Source: Agrobacterium tumefaciens
GTDB lineage: Bacteria > Pseudomonadota > Alphaproteobacteria > Rhizobiales > Rhizobiaceae
Length of the DNA stretch: 64,000 bases
Reading direction: 5' to 3'
Assembly (NCBI GenBank): GCA_025560025.1
Contig: CP048486.1
Coordinates: 434,001-498,000, forward strand
The position numbers and the translations under genes are program-made. How positions within the stretch are numbered: the first letter of the stretch is position 1; each line of letters starts with the position of its first letter. This document shows, piece after piece, positions 54,917 to 64,000 of this stretch. Under the pieces are notes generated by a model. It had not been told where the DNA came from. It made no database searches and saw only the letters and a program-made list of their open reading frames with translations.

Positions 54917-56653
54917 TTACGCAGCCGCTCGCCTCGCCGGCTGATCGCGCCGGCTGGCATTCGAAAAATCCGACGGCATGGACGATCCGTCTTCACGCTG
55001 AACCGTGCGGCGGTTCAGTTTGAACAGGCTGACGAGTTGTGCGAGCACATCGGCGCCCTGCGCCAGCGTGGTGCTTATCACGGTGGTACGGGCACTCATG
55101 GAAGCGTTCTCCTGCGTCATCTGGTCAAGCCGGTTAACCGCCCGATTGATTTCGCCTATGCCGATTGCCTGCTCATCGGCTGCCTTCGCGATCATATCGA
55201 CATTGCCGTCGATGTGCCTTACCAGCGCGTCGATCTGCTTCAGCGCCTCGCCGGTCTCACCCACCAGCCTTACACCTTCAAGAACCTCGGTGCCGGAATT
55301 GTTGATAAGCGCCTTGATTTCCTTCGCAGCGTTGGCGGAGCGTTGCGCAAGTTCGCGCACTTCCTGCGCCACGACGGCAAAGCCCTTGCCGGCTTCACCC
55401 GCACGCGCGGCTTCCACGCCGGCATTCAACGCCAGAAGGTTGGTCTGGAAGGCAATCTCGTCGATAACACCGATGATCTGGCTGATTTCGCGCGATGCCG
55501 TCTCGATACGCTGCATGGCATTGACGGTCCGCTCAACCACTTCGGTCGATGCCGCCGTCGATGTCCTTGCGCTCTGAACGAGCTTGCGCGTCTCCCTGGT
55601 ATTTTCGGTCGATGAGCGAACGGTGGCTGTAATCTGTTCAAGCGCCGCCGAGGTTTCTTCCAGCGCCACCGCCTGCTCGCGCGAGCGTTCGGCGAGATTG
55701 ACGGAGGCTTCACTGACTTCCTGGCTGCTCTTGGTCAGGTCATCCGTCTGACCAAGAACATTCTCCAGCGTCTTCTGGAATTCCGCGATGGACTTATTGA
55801 AGTCGCGACGCAGCCTTTCGAATTCGCCCACGAATGGTTTGTCCAGCGTGACACGGATATTGCATTGTGAAAGCCGCTCGAGGGCAGCACCAAGCTCTTC
55901 AACCGCATGCATGCGGTCGGTCACGTCGAAAGCGAATTTCACGACCTTGAAGACACGGCCCCGGTCATCGAGGATCGGATTGTAGGACGCCTGAATGAAA
56001 ACGCGTTTGCCATCCTTGCCAAGCCGCATAAACTGTCCGGATGAAAAGCTGCCCGTGCGAAGCTCATCCCAGAAGCTGCGATAGTCCTGAGACTGTGCAT
56101 AGGCCGGCTCGCAGAACATCGAATGATGTTTACCGATAATTTCTTCCGCCGTGTAACCCAGCGCGCCAAGGAAATTTTCATTGGCACCAAGGATTTTTCC
56201 GTCGGGCGTAAATTCAATCATGGCCTGCGCCCGGGAAAGCGCCGCCAGCTTGCCGTCATCCTCGGCGCTCTTGCGCTTGATTACAGTAATGTCGGTCGCG
56301 ATCTTGACGACCTTGTAAGGTTTGCCGAAACGAAAAACCGGATTGTAGGAGGCCTCGATCCAGATTTCGTCGCCGTTTTTCGCCCGCCGCCGGTACTGGC
56401 CCTGATCATATTCACCGCGCGAAAGCTTCGCCCAGAAAACCTTGTATTCCGGGGAGGCCGCATCGTCGGGAGACAGGAACATGCTGTGGGAACGCCCGAC
56501 GATTTCAGATTGCTGATAGCCGATCGCATTGCAGAAATTATCGTTCGCCTTCAAAATCTTGCCGGTAAGATCAAATTCGATGATGGCTTGGGAGCGGCTC
56601 AAGGCGTCAAGCACCGCAGATGCATCCAGACCAAATTTGGAAAAGTGAGACAT
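54917..56653 (-). CDS. Soluble PAS-PAS methyl-accepting chemotaxis protein
   Basis: Cytosolic chemoreceptor of 578 aa without membrane segments. Two tandem PAS domains (about 10-120 and 132-242) carry the repeated FDLTGKILKANDNFCNAIGY / FTPDGKILGANENFLGALGY core and PAC-like ends; then a HAMP-like linker and the signalling domain with tip EIAFQTNLLALNAGVEAARA and GKGFAVVAQEVRELAQRS. PAS may bind heme, flavin or another ligand. ATG with a purine-rich leader. Convergent with the monooxygenase gene. Confidence 0.93.
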   Translation of the reverse strand: MSHFSKFGLDASAVLDALSRSQAIIEFDLTGKILKANDNFCNAIGYQQSEIVGRSHSMFLSPDDAASPEYKVFWAKLSRGEYDQGQYRRRAKNGDEIWIEASYNPVFRFGKPYKVVKIATDITVIKRKSAEDDGKLAALSRAQAMIEFTPDGKILGANENFLGALGYTAEEIIGKHHSMFCEPAYAQSQDYRSFWDELRTGSFSSGQFMRLGKDGKRVFIQASYNPILDDRGRVFKVVKFAFDVTDRMHAVEELGAALERLSQCNIRVTLDKPFVGEFERLRRDFNKSIAEFQKTLENVLGQTDDLTKSSQEVSEASVNLAERSREQAVALEETSAALEQITATVRSSTENTRETRKLVQSARTSTAASTEVVERTVNAMQRIETASREISQIIGVIDEIAFQTNLLALNAGVEAARAGEAGKGFAVVAQEVRELAQRSANAAKEIKALINNSGTEVLEGVRLVGETGEALKQIDALVRHIDGNVDMIAKAADEQAIGIGEINRAVNRLDQMTQENASMSARTTVISTTLAQGADVLAQLVSLFKLNRRTVQREDGSSMPSDFSNASRRDQPARRAAA

Positions 56654-56981
56654 GCCTTTAAACCCCCAGCGATGACCAATATACGGACCTCCTTCACCTC
56701 TCGAACAGAAAAGACAAAAAGGGTCGGTCCGCCTGCGGGTGAAACTAGCCGGACACCGTTAAATAGCCATTAATGATGACCCATAACTACTTGCATGGCG
56801 ACAGGATTGGCAGGCAAAAATACTTGAAGGCTGCGCCATTTTTCACCGCATTATCTCGAGATGGGAACCGCTTATTTGCCACACTGCTGATATTTCTGCG
56901 GCCGCGGCGCAATGCGGCCTTTCATCGGAACGGCATTCATTGTTATGGCGGGCCTGAAAGATTTGTGTTGCAGGAGCGCCG
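56654..56981. other. Divergent intergenic region, chemoreceptor/DadA-like gene
   Basis: 328 bp without a credible gene. Must hold the promoters of both divergent genes; no clear operator or promoter motif seen. Confidence 0.5.
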
Positions 56982-58235
56982 ATGACCAAAACCCTGAAAT
57001 GCGACGTGCTGGTAATCGGCAGCGGCATTATCGGTTCCATGGCGGCGCTTTACCTGCAAAATGCCGGGCGCGATGTCGTTCTTCTGGAGCGCGGCGAAGT
57101 TGCCCGCGGTGCGAGCGCTGGCAACGCCGGCATCCTGGCCTTTCCCGAAATCATTCCCATTCCCGCTCCCGGCATCATGAAAAAGGCGCCGCGCTGGCTT
57201 TTCGACCCGCTCGGCCCACTCAGCGTGCCGCCCGCTTATGCAGCAAAGATTGCGCCCTGGCTGTGGCGTTTCTGGCGCGCCAGCGCCGAGCGCAACTTCC
57301 GCCACGGGCTGAAGGCGCTTGGTGACATCAACCGGCTGGCGGCGACGGAAATGGCCCATGTCACCGCCATGCCCGAGCTCTCGTCCTTCGTCTCAAAAAC
57401 CGGCGCGCTCGATCTTTACGACAGCGAAACAAGCTTTAATGCCGCCCGCAAGGAGTGGAGTGAAAAGGAGCAAGCCGGATTCTCCTTTCAGCGTGTCGGC
57501 CGTGACGAGATCGAGGCGCTGCAACCGGGTCTTGCACCGCAGTTCCGTCACGCCATGTTTTCGCCGGACGGCCTGCAGGTCTCCGATCCCTACGCTTTCA
57601 CCCGTGCCATTTTTGACCTGGTGATTGCCCGGGGGGCGAGCCTGCGCAAGGGCGAAGCCGAACGCATCGACGCCGTCGGCGAAAGCACGATCGTAACGCT
57701 GGAAAACGGTGACAAGATCGATGCCGACAGGGTGGTGATCGCCTGCGGTGCATGGTCGAAGAAACTGGCCGCGGCGCTTGGCAATATTGTACCCCTGGAA
57801 ACGGAGCGCGGCTATAACACCACCCTGCCCGCTGGCGCCTTCAACGTTACACGGCAACTTTACTTCAACGACCACGGTTTCACCGTAACCCCGCTATCCT
57901 CCGGCATCCGCATCGGCGGCTCTGTCGAACTTGGCGGTCTGGAATTGAAGCCCAATTTCAAACGATCCGACGCCATGCTGAAAAAGGCGGGACGTTTTCT
58001 GCCGGGCCTCAAGGTGGAAGGCGGCCGGCAATGGATGGGGTTCCGCCCGTCAATGCCGGACTGTCTTCCCGTCATAGGTACGGCGCGCGCCACGCCCTCC
58101 GTCATCTATGCTTTCGGTCACGGCCATCTGGGACTGACACAATCTGCAGCCACCGCCCGCCTCGTGACACAGCTCGCAACCGGGGAGGATACATCGATCT
58201 CGGTCGATCCGTTCCGGCCGGGGCGTTTTTCCTGA
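56982..58235 (+). CDS. FAD-dependent oxidoreductase, D-amino acid dehydrogenase-like
   Basis: DAO/DadA-type flavoprotein of 417 aa. N-terminal FAD-binding CDVLVIGSGIIGSMAAL with G-S-G-I-I-G, the ERGEVARGASAGNAG phosphate-binding region, later RVVIACGAWSKKL, WMGFRPSMPDCLPVIG, and GHGHLGLTQSAATARLV at the FAD-closing end. Deaminates D-amino acids or oxidises hydroxyproline/sarcosine-type amines. GGAG five nt before the ATG. Monocistronic; no adjacent racemase to refine substrate. Confidence 0.87.
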   Translation: MTKTLKCDVLVIGSGIIGSMAALYLQNAGRDVVLLERGEVARGASAGNAGILAFPEIIPIPAPGIMKKAPRWLFDPLGPLSVPPAYAAKIAPWLWRFWRASAERNFRHGLKALGDINRLAATEMAHVTAMPELSSFVSKTGALDLYDSETSFNAARKEWSEKEQAGFSFQRVGRDEIEALQPGLAPQFRHAMFSPDGLQVSDPYAFTRAIFDLVIARGASLRKGEAERIDAVGESTIVTLENGDKIDADRVVIACGAWSKKLAAALGNIVPLETERGYNTTLPAGAFNVTRQLYFNDHGFTVTPLSSGIRIGGSVELGGLELKPNFKRSDAMLKKAGRFLPGLKVEGGRQWMGFRPSMPDCLPVIGTARATPSVIYAFGHGHLGLTQSAATARLVTQLATGEDTSISVDPFRPGRFS

Positions 58236-58294
58236 ATATGCGGCAGGCCGGTTGATGCCGGCCATCGTGTTTCCGGTTCGAAAGGACGTTTGGC

Positions 58295-58828
58295 TTATTT
58301 CACCGGCTGCATGGAATCTTCCGGAAATTCCACGTCGGCAAAGGCCGGATAGACCTTTCGCAGGGTCGCCACCTGTTGCTGGTCACTGACACGCAGCAAG
58401 TACCAGTCCGTACCATCGATCAGCGCCAGCGTGTGGGATTTCGCCTCGATTGTCTGGCCCCCGGTTTCCATCACCGTTTTTGTCGGAACAAGTGCATAGG
58501 GCGTTCCATCAGGCGTTTGCCCGACACGGATCGCCCGCGTATCCATGGTGAACTCGGTTATCTTGACCGCCGCCAGCGCCATCTGCATCTGCGCCGTCAG
58601 GGCGCTGCGCAATTGCTCCACGGTAATACCCGCGTCGCTTGCAATGAACTCGAAGATTTTCGGCGGTACCGTCCTGGAGACGGTCTCGAAATCCTGCTGG
58701 TTCAGCGCCGCGCTGAACCGCTCGATCTGCGTCTTGAGCTTGTCCTGCTCGGACGGCAATAAATCACGAGACCAGGCGGGATGTGAAATCACCGCCAGCA
58801 GGAACAGACAGGATAACAGGCGGTTCAT
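58295..58828 (-). CDS. Exported hypothetical protein (small periplasmic, NTF2/DUF4864-like)
   Basis: 177-aa exported protein; signal peptide MNRLLSCLFLLAVISHPAWS. The mature part has Q-rich alternating helices and strands (AALNQQDFETVSRTVPPKIFEFIA, DGTDWYLLRV) suggestive of a small cone-shaped ligand-binding fold. AAAGGT precedes the ATG. Sits 50 bp before the oxidase subunit IV gene, same strand. Function unknown. Confidence 0.75.
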   Translation of the reverse strand: MNRLLSCLFLLAVISHPAWSRDLLPSEQDKLKTQIERFSAALNQQDFETVSRTVPPKIFEFIASDAGITVEQLRSALTAQMQMALAAVKITEFTMDTRAIRVGQTPDGTPYALVPTKTVMETGGQTIEAKSHTLALIDGTDWYLLRVSDQQQVATLRKVYPAFADVEFPEDSMQPVK

Positions 58829-58878
58829 GGCTTTACCTTTTGGCATTGGCCGGCATCGCCCCGTTCCCGCAGGATCGC

Positions 58879-59103
58879 TCAGCGCAGCAGAAAAAATCCT
58901 GCAACCGAAAGGGCGAGGAAGACAATCAGGCCACCAAGGAAACCTGCAGAGGTGAAGAAACCGGCGACCATGGCCAGCATCAGTACACATACCAGCATGG
59001 TACCGTATTTCGTCATGGCCAGAAAAGCGTTGTAGGTCTTTTCGTGCTCGGCGTAATTCATCTCGGCGCCAACTTCGACCGGACCCGTATGGTGTTCGCT
59101 CAT
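58879..59103 (-). CDS. aa3-type cytochrome c oxidase subunit IV
   Basis: 74-aa membrane protein: HHTGPVEVGAEMNYAEHEKTYNAFLAMTKYGT then two hydrophobic stretches (about 35-72). It matches the short subunit IV of alphaproteobacterial aa3 oxidases (COX4_pro_2). AAGGGG is upstream of the ATG. Orphan here; the catalytic subunits are elsewhere. Confidence 0.88.
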   Translation of the reverse strand: MSEHHTGPVEVGAEMNYAEHEKTYNAFLAMTKYGTMLVCVLMLAMVAGFFTSAGFLGGLIVFLALSVAGFFLLR

Positions 59104-59520
59104 TCCGCTTCCCCTTTTGCTCCATCCGTCACTGCCGCTGCGCAGAACAATTTGCTCCGCGGACGATCATGGGCTTGTGCCGGATTCTCCAGAGCCAGAG
59201 GTAACATGAAGTCGCCGAAAAGTGCAATGCATTCGGAATGAAACAGCATCTGCGCGATGTTAGGACAAAGGCGCGCCGGGCAAAGCGTGCGGCTGGGCAA
59301 CATTCTTTCGCAAACGGTTGAAAAGGGCGGTCGTCCGGCCTGTTTGAGAGTGGTTTCGGTTGCTTTTCGAACAGCCTGCCCATACACGGGATTCTGTGGG
59401 GAGGAACGCCGGGACCTGAATCAGCGGATACGCGTGGAGGCGCGACCGCCGCAATGCACGCCCGGCTTTGCTCTCCGCCATAAACCCGAAAAGGGCCCAA
59501 TAAGGGAAGAGGGGAAAGTC
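59104..59520. other. Intergenic region upstream of dctQ
   Basis: 417 bp between divergent genes. A GGAAC-N17-CGGA resembles but fails the EcfG consensus. In-frame extension of DctQ into it lacks coding character. No other feature seen. Confidence 0.5.
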
Positions 59521-60060
59521 ATGAAATCGCTTTTGAAAATAAGTGCGCTCATAGACCTTGCGAGCGAAACTTTGGGCAAGGTCGCCGGTTATCTGGTGCT
59601 TATCTGCTGCCTCGTCAGTGCCGGCAATGCCATGGTTCGTTATGCTTTCAACTACAGCTCAAACGGCTGGCTGGAAATCCAGTGGTACATGTTCGCCTTT
59701 ATCGTTCTGATCGGTGCGTCCTACACACTGCGCATGAACGAACATGTGCGGGTGGACATTATCTATGGCGCGATTTCCTCGCGCAGCCGCATCTGGGTTG
59801 ACCTTATCGGAATAACGCTCTTCCTGCTGCCCGGCTGCTTTTATCTGGCCTGGCTTTCCTGGCCGATGTTCACGCTTTCCTGGTATCAGAATGAAATGTC
59901 CTCCAATGCCGGCGGTCTCATTCGCTGGCCGGTGAAACTCATCATCTTTGCCGGTTTCGCCCTTCTGGTTCTTCAGGGATTTTCTGAATTCATCAAGCGC
60001 ATAGGCGCCCTCAACGGGCTTTATGCGCTGGATACGAAGTACGAAAAACCCCTGCAATGA
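59521..60060 (+). CDS. TRAP transporter small membrane subunit (DctQ/TakQ-like)
   Basis: 179-aa DctQ-type subunit with four helices (about 18-42, 53-73, 95-118, 139-162) and the family core WLEIQWYMFAFIVLIGASYTLRMNEHVRVD. AGGGGAAAG precedes the ATG. First gene of a two-gene operon with the large subunit, 32 bp apart. Long TakQ-like form suits alpha-keto acid TRAPs. Confidence 0.92.
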   Translation: MKSLLKISALIDLASETLGKVAGYLVLICCLVSAGNAMVRYAFNYSSNGWLEIQWYMFAFIVLIGASYTLRMNEHVRVDIIYGAISSRSRIWVDLIGITLFLLPGCFYLAWLSWPMFTLSWYQNEMSSNAGGLIRWPVKLIIFAGFALLVLQGFSEFIKRIGALNGLYALDTKYEKPLQ

Positions 60061-60092
60061 TCGCGCCGATCTGAACCTTCAGGATATTTCCC

Positions 60093-61562
60093 ATGTTTGA
60101 ATATGGTATTCTTCCGCCACTGATGTTCCTCGGCATGATCATCTTCATGCTTTACGGATTTCCGGTTGCTTTCTCGCTTGCCACCGTCGGTCTGGTTTTC
60201 GGCGTCATCGGCATCTTCACCGAGCATTTTTCGCCGGCCTTTCTTCAGGCCTTGCCGCTGCGCATCTTCGGCATCGTCTCCAACGACCTTCTGCTCGCCA
60301 TTCCCTTCTTCACCTTCATGGGCGCGATCCTGGAGCGATGCGGGCTTGCGGAAGATCTGCTTGAAGGAACCGGAAAGCTATTTGGCGCCATTCCGGGTGG
60401 TCTTGCCTATGCCGTCATCATCGTCGGCGCGATCCTCGGCGCAATCACCGGCACGGTTGCGGCCTCCGTCATCACCATGGGCGTCATCTCGCTGCCGATC
60501 ATGCTGAAATACGGTTATAATCCGCGGCTTGCCACCGGTGTCATCGCGGCATCGGGAACGATCACGCAGGTCATTCCGCCGTCCCTCGTCCTGATCGTTC
60601 TTGCCGACCAGCTCGGCAAATCCGTGGGCGACATGTATCTCGGCGCAATCGGCCCCTCGATCCTGCAGGTCGCCATCTTCATGCTCTTCATCCTGCTGAT
60701 GTCGATCGTGCGGCCGAAGGATTTGCCGGCCCTGCCGCCGGAAGCACGGGGAGAACTCAACCGCGCGCTGGTGTTCCGCGTGCTGGCGGGCATGATCCCT
60801 TCCATCGTTCTGATCTTCCTCGTGCTCGGCACCATATTCCTCGGCCTCGCCACCCCGACAGAAGCCGGCGCGCTCGGCGTCGTCGGCGCCATAGCGCTTG
60901 CCGCCGCGCACCGACGCCTTACGTGGGATCTCGTCAAGCAGGGCATGCATTCCACCATGCACATCACCTCCATGGTGGTGTTCATTCTGGTTGGCGCCAC
61001 CTGCTTTTCCCTAGTCTTTCAGGGCATGGACGGTTCGCTGTGGATCGAACACATGTTGTCGGGCATTCCGGGTGGCCCCATCGGCTTCCTGATCTTCGTC
61101 AACATCTTCATCTTCTTCCTCGCCTTCTTCCTCGATTTCTTCGAAATCGCCTTTATCGTCATTCCGATGCTGGCACCGATCGCCCAGTCGCTCGGTATCG
61201 ACCTGATCTGGTTTGGCGTGCTGATCTGCATCAACATGCAGACGAGCTTCATGCACCCGCCCTTCGGTTTCGCACTGTTTTACCTGCGCTCCATCGCGCC
61301 GCGCACGGTCAAGACATCGGATATCTACATGGGCGCCATTCCATGGCTCGGCATGCAGCTCATCCTCGTCGCCATCGTGATCTTCTGGCCGGAATCCGTC
61401 ACCTACTGGCTGGATAAGGCACCCGAAGTCGATCTGAACTCCATCAAGATCGAGGTGCCGGCCTTCGGTAATCAGGGTGGCAACACCATGCCCAATTTCG
61501 GCCAGCCGGGTGGATTGCCGGGCATGCCGAATCTTGGCGAGCCCCCGAAGATCGGCCCCTGA
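60093..61562 (+). CDS. TRAP transporter large membrane subunit (DctM/TakM-like)
   Basis: 489-aa DctM-type transporter subunit, about 12 helices; PFFTFMGAILERCGLAEDLLEGTG, GAITGTVAASVITMG and ATPTEAGALGVVGA are family signatures. The last ~45 residues (from PEVDLNS) form a Gly/Pro/Asn-rich cytoplasmic or periplasmic tail absent from typical DctM. AGGA upstream of ATG. Partner binding protein is convergent at 61946-63043. Confidence 0.92.
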   Translation: MFEYGILPPLMFLGMIIFMLYGFPVAFSLATVGLVFGVIGIFTEHFSPAFLQALPLRIFGIVSNDLLLAIPFFTFMGAILERCGLAEDLLEGTGKLFGAIPGGLAYAVIIVGAILGAITGTVAASVITMGVISLPIMLKYGYNPRLATGVIAASGTITQVIPPSLVLIVLADQLGKSVGDMYLGAIGPSILQVAIFMLFILLMSIVRPKDLPALPPEARGELNRALVFRVLAGMIPSIVLIFLVLGTIFLGLATPTEAGALGVVGAIALAAAHRRLTWDLVKQGMHSTMHITSMVVFILVGATCFSLVFQGMDGSLWIEHMLSGIPGGPIGFLIFVNIFIFFLAFFLDFFEIAFIVIPMLAPIAQSLGIDLIWFGVLICINMQTSFMHPPFGFALFYLRSIAPRTVKTSDIYMGAIPWLGMQLILVAIVIFWPESVTYWLDKAPEVDLNSIKIEVPAFGNQGGNTMPNFGQPGGLPGMPNLGEPPKIGP

Positions 61563-61607
61563 TCGGCGTCTTGTAAGGACTGGGCGAAACGCTTATGATT
61601 GCGGAGT

Positions 61608-61635
61608 GGAAGACAGGGTTGCACCCCTGCCTTCC
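61608..61635 (+). terminator. Terminator 1 after dctM
   Basis: GGAAGACAGGG (61608-61618) pairs, with one mismatch, with CCCTGCCTTCC (61625-61635) and precedes GTTTATTCTCTTT. Likely end of the dctQM transcript. Confidence 0.75.
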
Positions 61636-61656
61636 GTTTATTCTCTTTAGAAATGG

Positions 61657-61688
61657 AACCGGACAGTCACTGACCAGCCTGTCCGGTT
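61657..61688 (+). terminator. Terminator 2 after dctM
   Basis: AACCGGACAG (61657-61666) and CTGTCCGGTT (61679-61688) form a perfect ten-bp stem followed by TTTT; a second, backup rho-independent terminator. Confidence 0.88.
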
Positions 61689-61891
61689 TTTCCTAATGAC
61701 GAATGCAATGCTCAGCGTTTTCCACATCGCATCACCTCCACAGTTGAGAGCAAGGCCTTTGCCGAGGTCGGCGTGGCCAATCCTCGCCGACACTCCGGCT
61801 GGTCGCGGAGCCTGCTGCTTTTGCGCCCAACGATCAGATCGTAAATCACCCTTTCTTGTCGGGCGCGTGAAGGCTTGAACGCACAACAAAA

Positions 61892-61917
61892 ACCCCGGAG
61901 ACCGAAATCCCCGGGGT
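61892..61917 (-). terminator. Terminator of the TRAP binding-protein gene
   Basis: On the minus strand ACCCCGG and CCGGGGT pair around a 12-base loop and are followed by TTTTTGTTG, 28 bp after the stop of the TakP-like gene. Confidence 0.85.
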
Positions 61918-61945
61918 CTTTGCTCGGTCCGCCGTCACCGAATAA

Positions 61946-63043
<1,098 letters not shown>

Positions 63044-63348
63044 CTATATCCTCCCAGATATGAACGCTGCCCGCAGCTTTGAATTCCCCTCTTTGCTGTT
63101 CAGGCATCGCAGCAAAGTAAGCACGGTTACCGCCCGGCTGACAAGCACCCGCCCCAAGAATTAATCGCGCGGAAACCGGCCTTTTGAGGAATTTTCCGGC
63201 GGTCTCCTCCGTATTTTATTTGCAACTGAAATATCACAATGCAGCCTTATACTTTAGGCGCATATATTGCCGACAGAACGCAAAAGGCGTGCTTGACTTG
63301 CCCCGCCGGCAGTCGCACAAATTTTTGGAGATTCGCCCCGGAGCCACC
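63044..63348. other. Divergent intergenic region, takP/amidotransferase
   Basis: 305 bp without a credible gene; the middle (63170-63250) is AT-rich and likely carries the two divergent promoters. No clear motif assigned. Confidence 0.5.
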
Positions 63349-64000
63349 ATGCCAAAACCGATTATCGCCGTTCCCGCCGACATCCGGCATTTCACCGGAG
63401 CCGACTGGCACGCCGCGCAGAACCAGTATCTTTCCGCCGCGCTGAAGGTGGCGGACGTCATGTCCTTCATCGTTCCGGCCTTTGAGGAAGGCAATGAGGT
63501 GGACGCCATTCTTGACCGGGTCGACGGCCTGCTCGTTTCCGGCTCGGCCACCAATGTACACCCTTCCCTCTACGGAAAAGAGGCACGGGAAAGCGACGGC
63601 CCCTTCGATCTGGCCCGTGACGCCACCAGCCTGCCGCTGATCCGCCGCGCGCTGGAACGCGGCATTCCGATGCTTGCCATCTGTCGCGGCATCCAGGAAC
63701 TGAACGTGGCGCTGGGTGGCACGCTTGCTTCCGAAATTCAGGAACAGCCCGGCATATGGGACCACCGCAAGCCCGAACATGACGACCGCGACGTGGCCTT
63801 CGCCATCCGCCAGCCGGTGCATGTGCGCGAAGGCTCCTGCATTGCACAGCATCTCGGCATGTCAGGCGAAATCCAGATCAATTCGCTGCACCGGCAGGCG
63901 ATTGCTGAAACAGCCCCGCGCCTGCAGGTGGAGGCGACGGCGGCGGACGGCACCATCGAGGCCGTCTCCGTCATTGACGCCAAGGGTTTCGCCGTCGGCG
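63349..64000 (+). CDS. Class I glutamine amidotransferase, gamma-glutamyl-GABA hydrolase-like (PuuD), C-terminus beyond window
   Basis: Peptidase C26-type amidotransferase; 217 codons are visible and the frame is open at the right edge. Begins MPKPIIAVPADIRHF; GLLVSGSATNVHPSLYG (oxyanion-type), nucleophile Cys in AICRGIQELNVALGG and QINSLHRQAI are family signatures. PuuD homologues hydrolyse gamma-glutamyl amides in polyamine catabolism. GGAG is six nt before the ATG. No gamma-glutamyl putrescine genes are adjacent in view. Confidence 0.87.
   Translation, partial: MPKPIIAVPADIRHFTGADWHAAQNQYLSAALKVADVMSFIVPAFEEGNEVDAILDRVDGLLVSGSATNVHPSLYGKEARESDGPFDLARDATSLPLIRRALERGIPMLAICRGIQELNVALGGTLASEIQEQPGIWDHRKPEHDDRDVAFAIRQPVHVREGSCIAQHLGMSGEIQINSLHRQAIAETAPRLQVEATAADGTIEAVSVIDAKGFAVG

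Noticed and set aside
59257..59520. N-terminal extension of DctQ
   Set aside because: The in-frame extension is not hydrophobic or family-like, whereas the ATG at 59521 has a strong SD and begins a normal DctQ.

Overview
The window looks like a chromosome or chromid segment of a Rhizobiales bacterium, most likely the Agrobacterium/Rhizobium lineage. This rests on high-GC coding DNA, a trehalose operon of the thuEFGKAB type, ExoY/ExoF/ExoQ-like polysaccharide proteins, a rhizobial-type aa3 oxidase subunit IV, two copies of a 122-bp double palindrome matching the rhizobial RIME1 element, and two GGAAC-N16-CGTT promoters of the alphaproteobacterial EcfG type. I see no tRNA, rRNA, insertion sequence, phage gene, CRISPR array or replication origin.

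Region 1 (1-17174) is a cell-surface/secretion island. A minus-strand operon (UDP-glucuronate-decarboxylase-like enzyme, UDP-glucose 4-epimerase, GT2 glycan synthase running off the left edge) is followed by a small secreted protein and a LuxR-type regulator with a degenerate receiver domain. A 907-bp non-coding stretch precedes a plus-strand type I secretion operon: two unusual acidic, repeat-containing putative substrates without RTX repeats, an ABC exporter with a disordered N-terminal extension and a Gln in place of the H-loop His, an HlyD-type adaptor, and a hypothetical protein. An exoY-exoF-exoQ operon closes the island. I read it as a matrix or adhesion module; this is the best candidate for an undescribed system.

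Region 2 (17794-26522) is mixed: XRE-cupin regulator and divergent class III aminotransferase, a chemoreceptor, two L,D-transpeptidases, a short-chain dehydrogenase coupled to a small acidic protein, 3-methyladenine DNA glycosylase, and two small proteins (one of 52 aa) next to EcfG-type stress promoters.

Region 3 (26696-43017) is carbohydrate uptake: thuR and thuEFGKAB (trehalose-type disaccharides), then queC-queD-queE (7-cyano-7-deazaguanine synthesis), two tiny overlapping membrane-protein genes, and a second CUT1 sugar transporter with a TIM-barrel isomerase and a Gfo/Idh dehydrogenase, with two near-identical palindromic operators but no regulator in view.

Region 4 (43268-64000) holds a CPBP protease, GDP-mannose pyrophosphorylase/phosphomannose isomerase, malic enzyme, a polar amino acid ABC transporter followed by an MmgE/PrpD protein and a flavin monooxygenase, a soluble PAS-PAS chemoreceptor, a DadA-like oxidoreductase, a small periplasmic protein, cytochrome oxidase subunit IV, a TakP-type TRAP transporter with its binding protein convergent to the membrane subunits, and a class I amidotransferase cut by the right edge. 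Many operons use 4-bp stop/start overlaps, and several starts are GTG or TTG.
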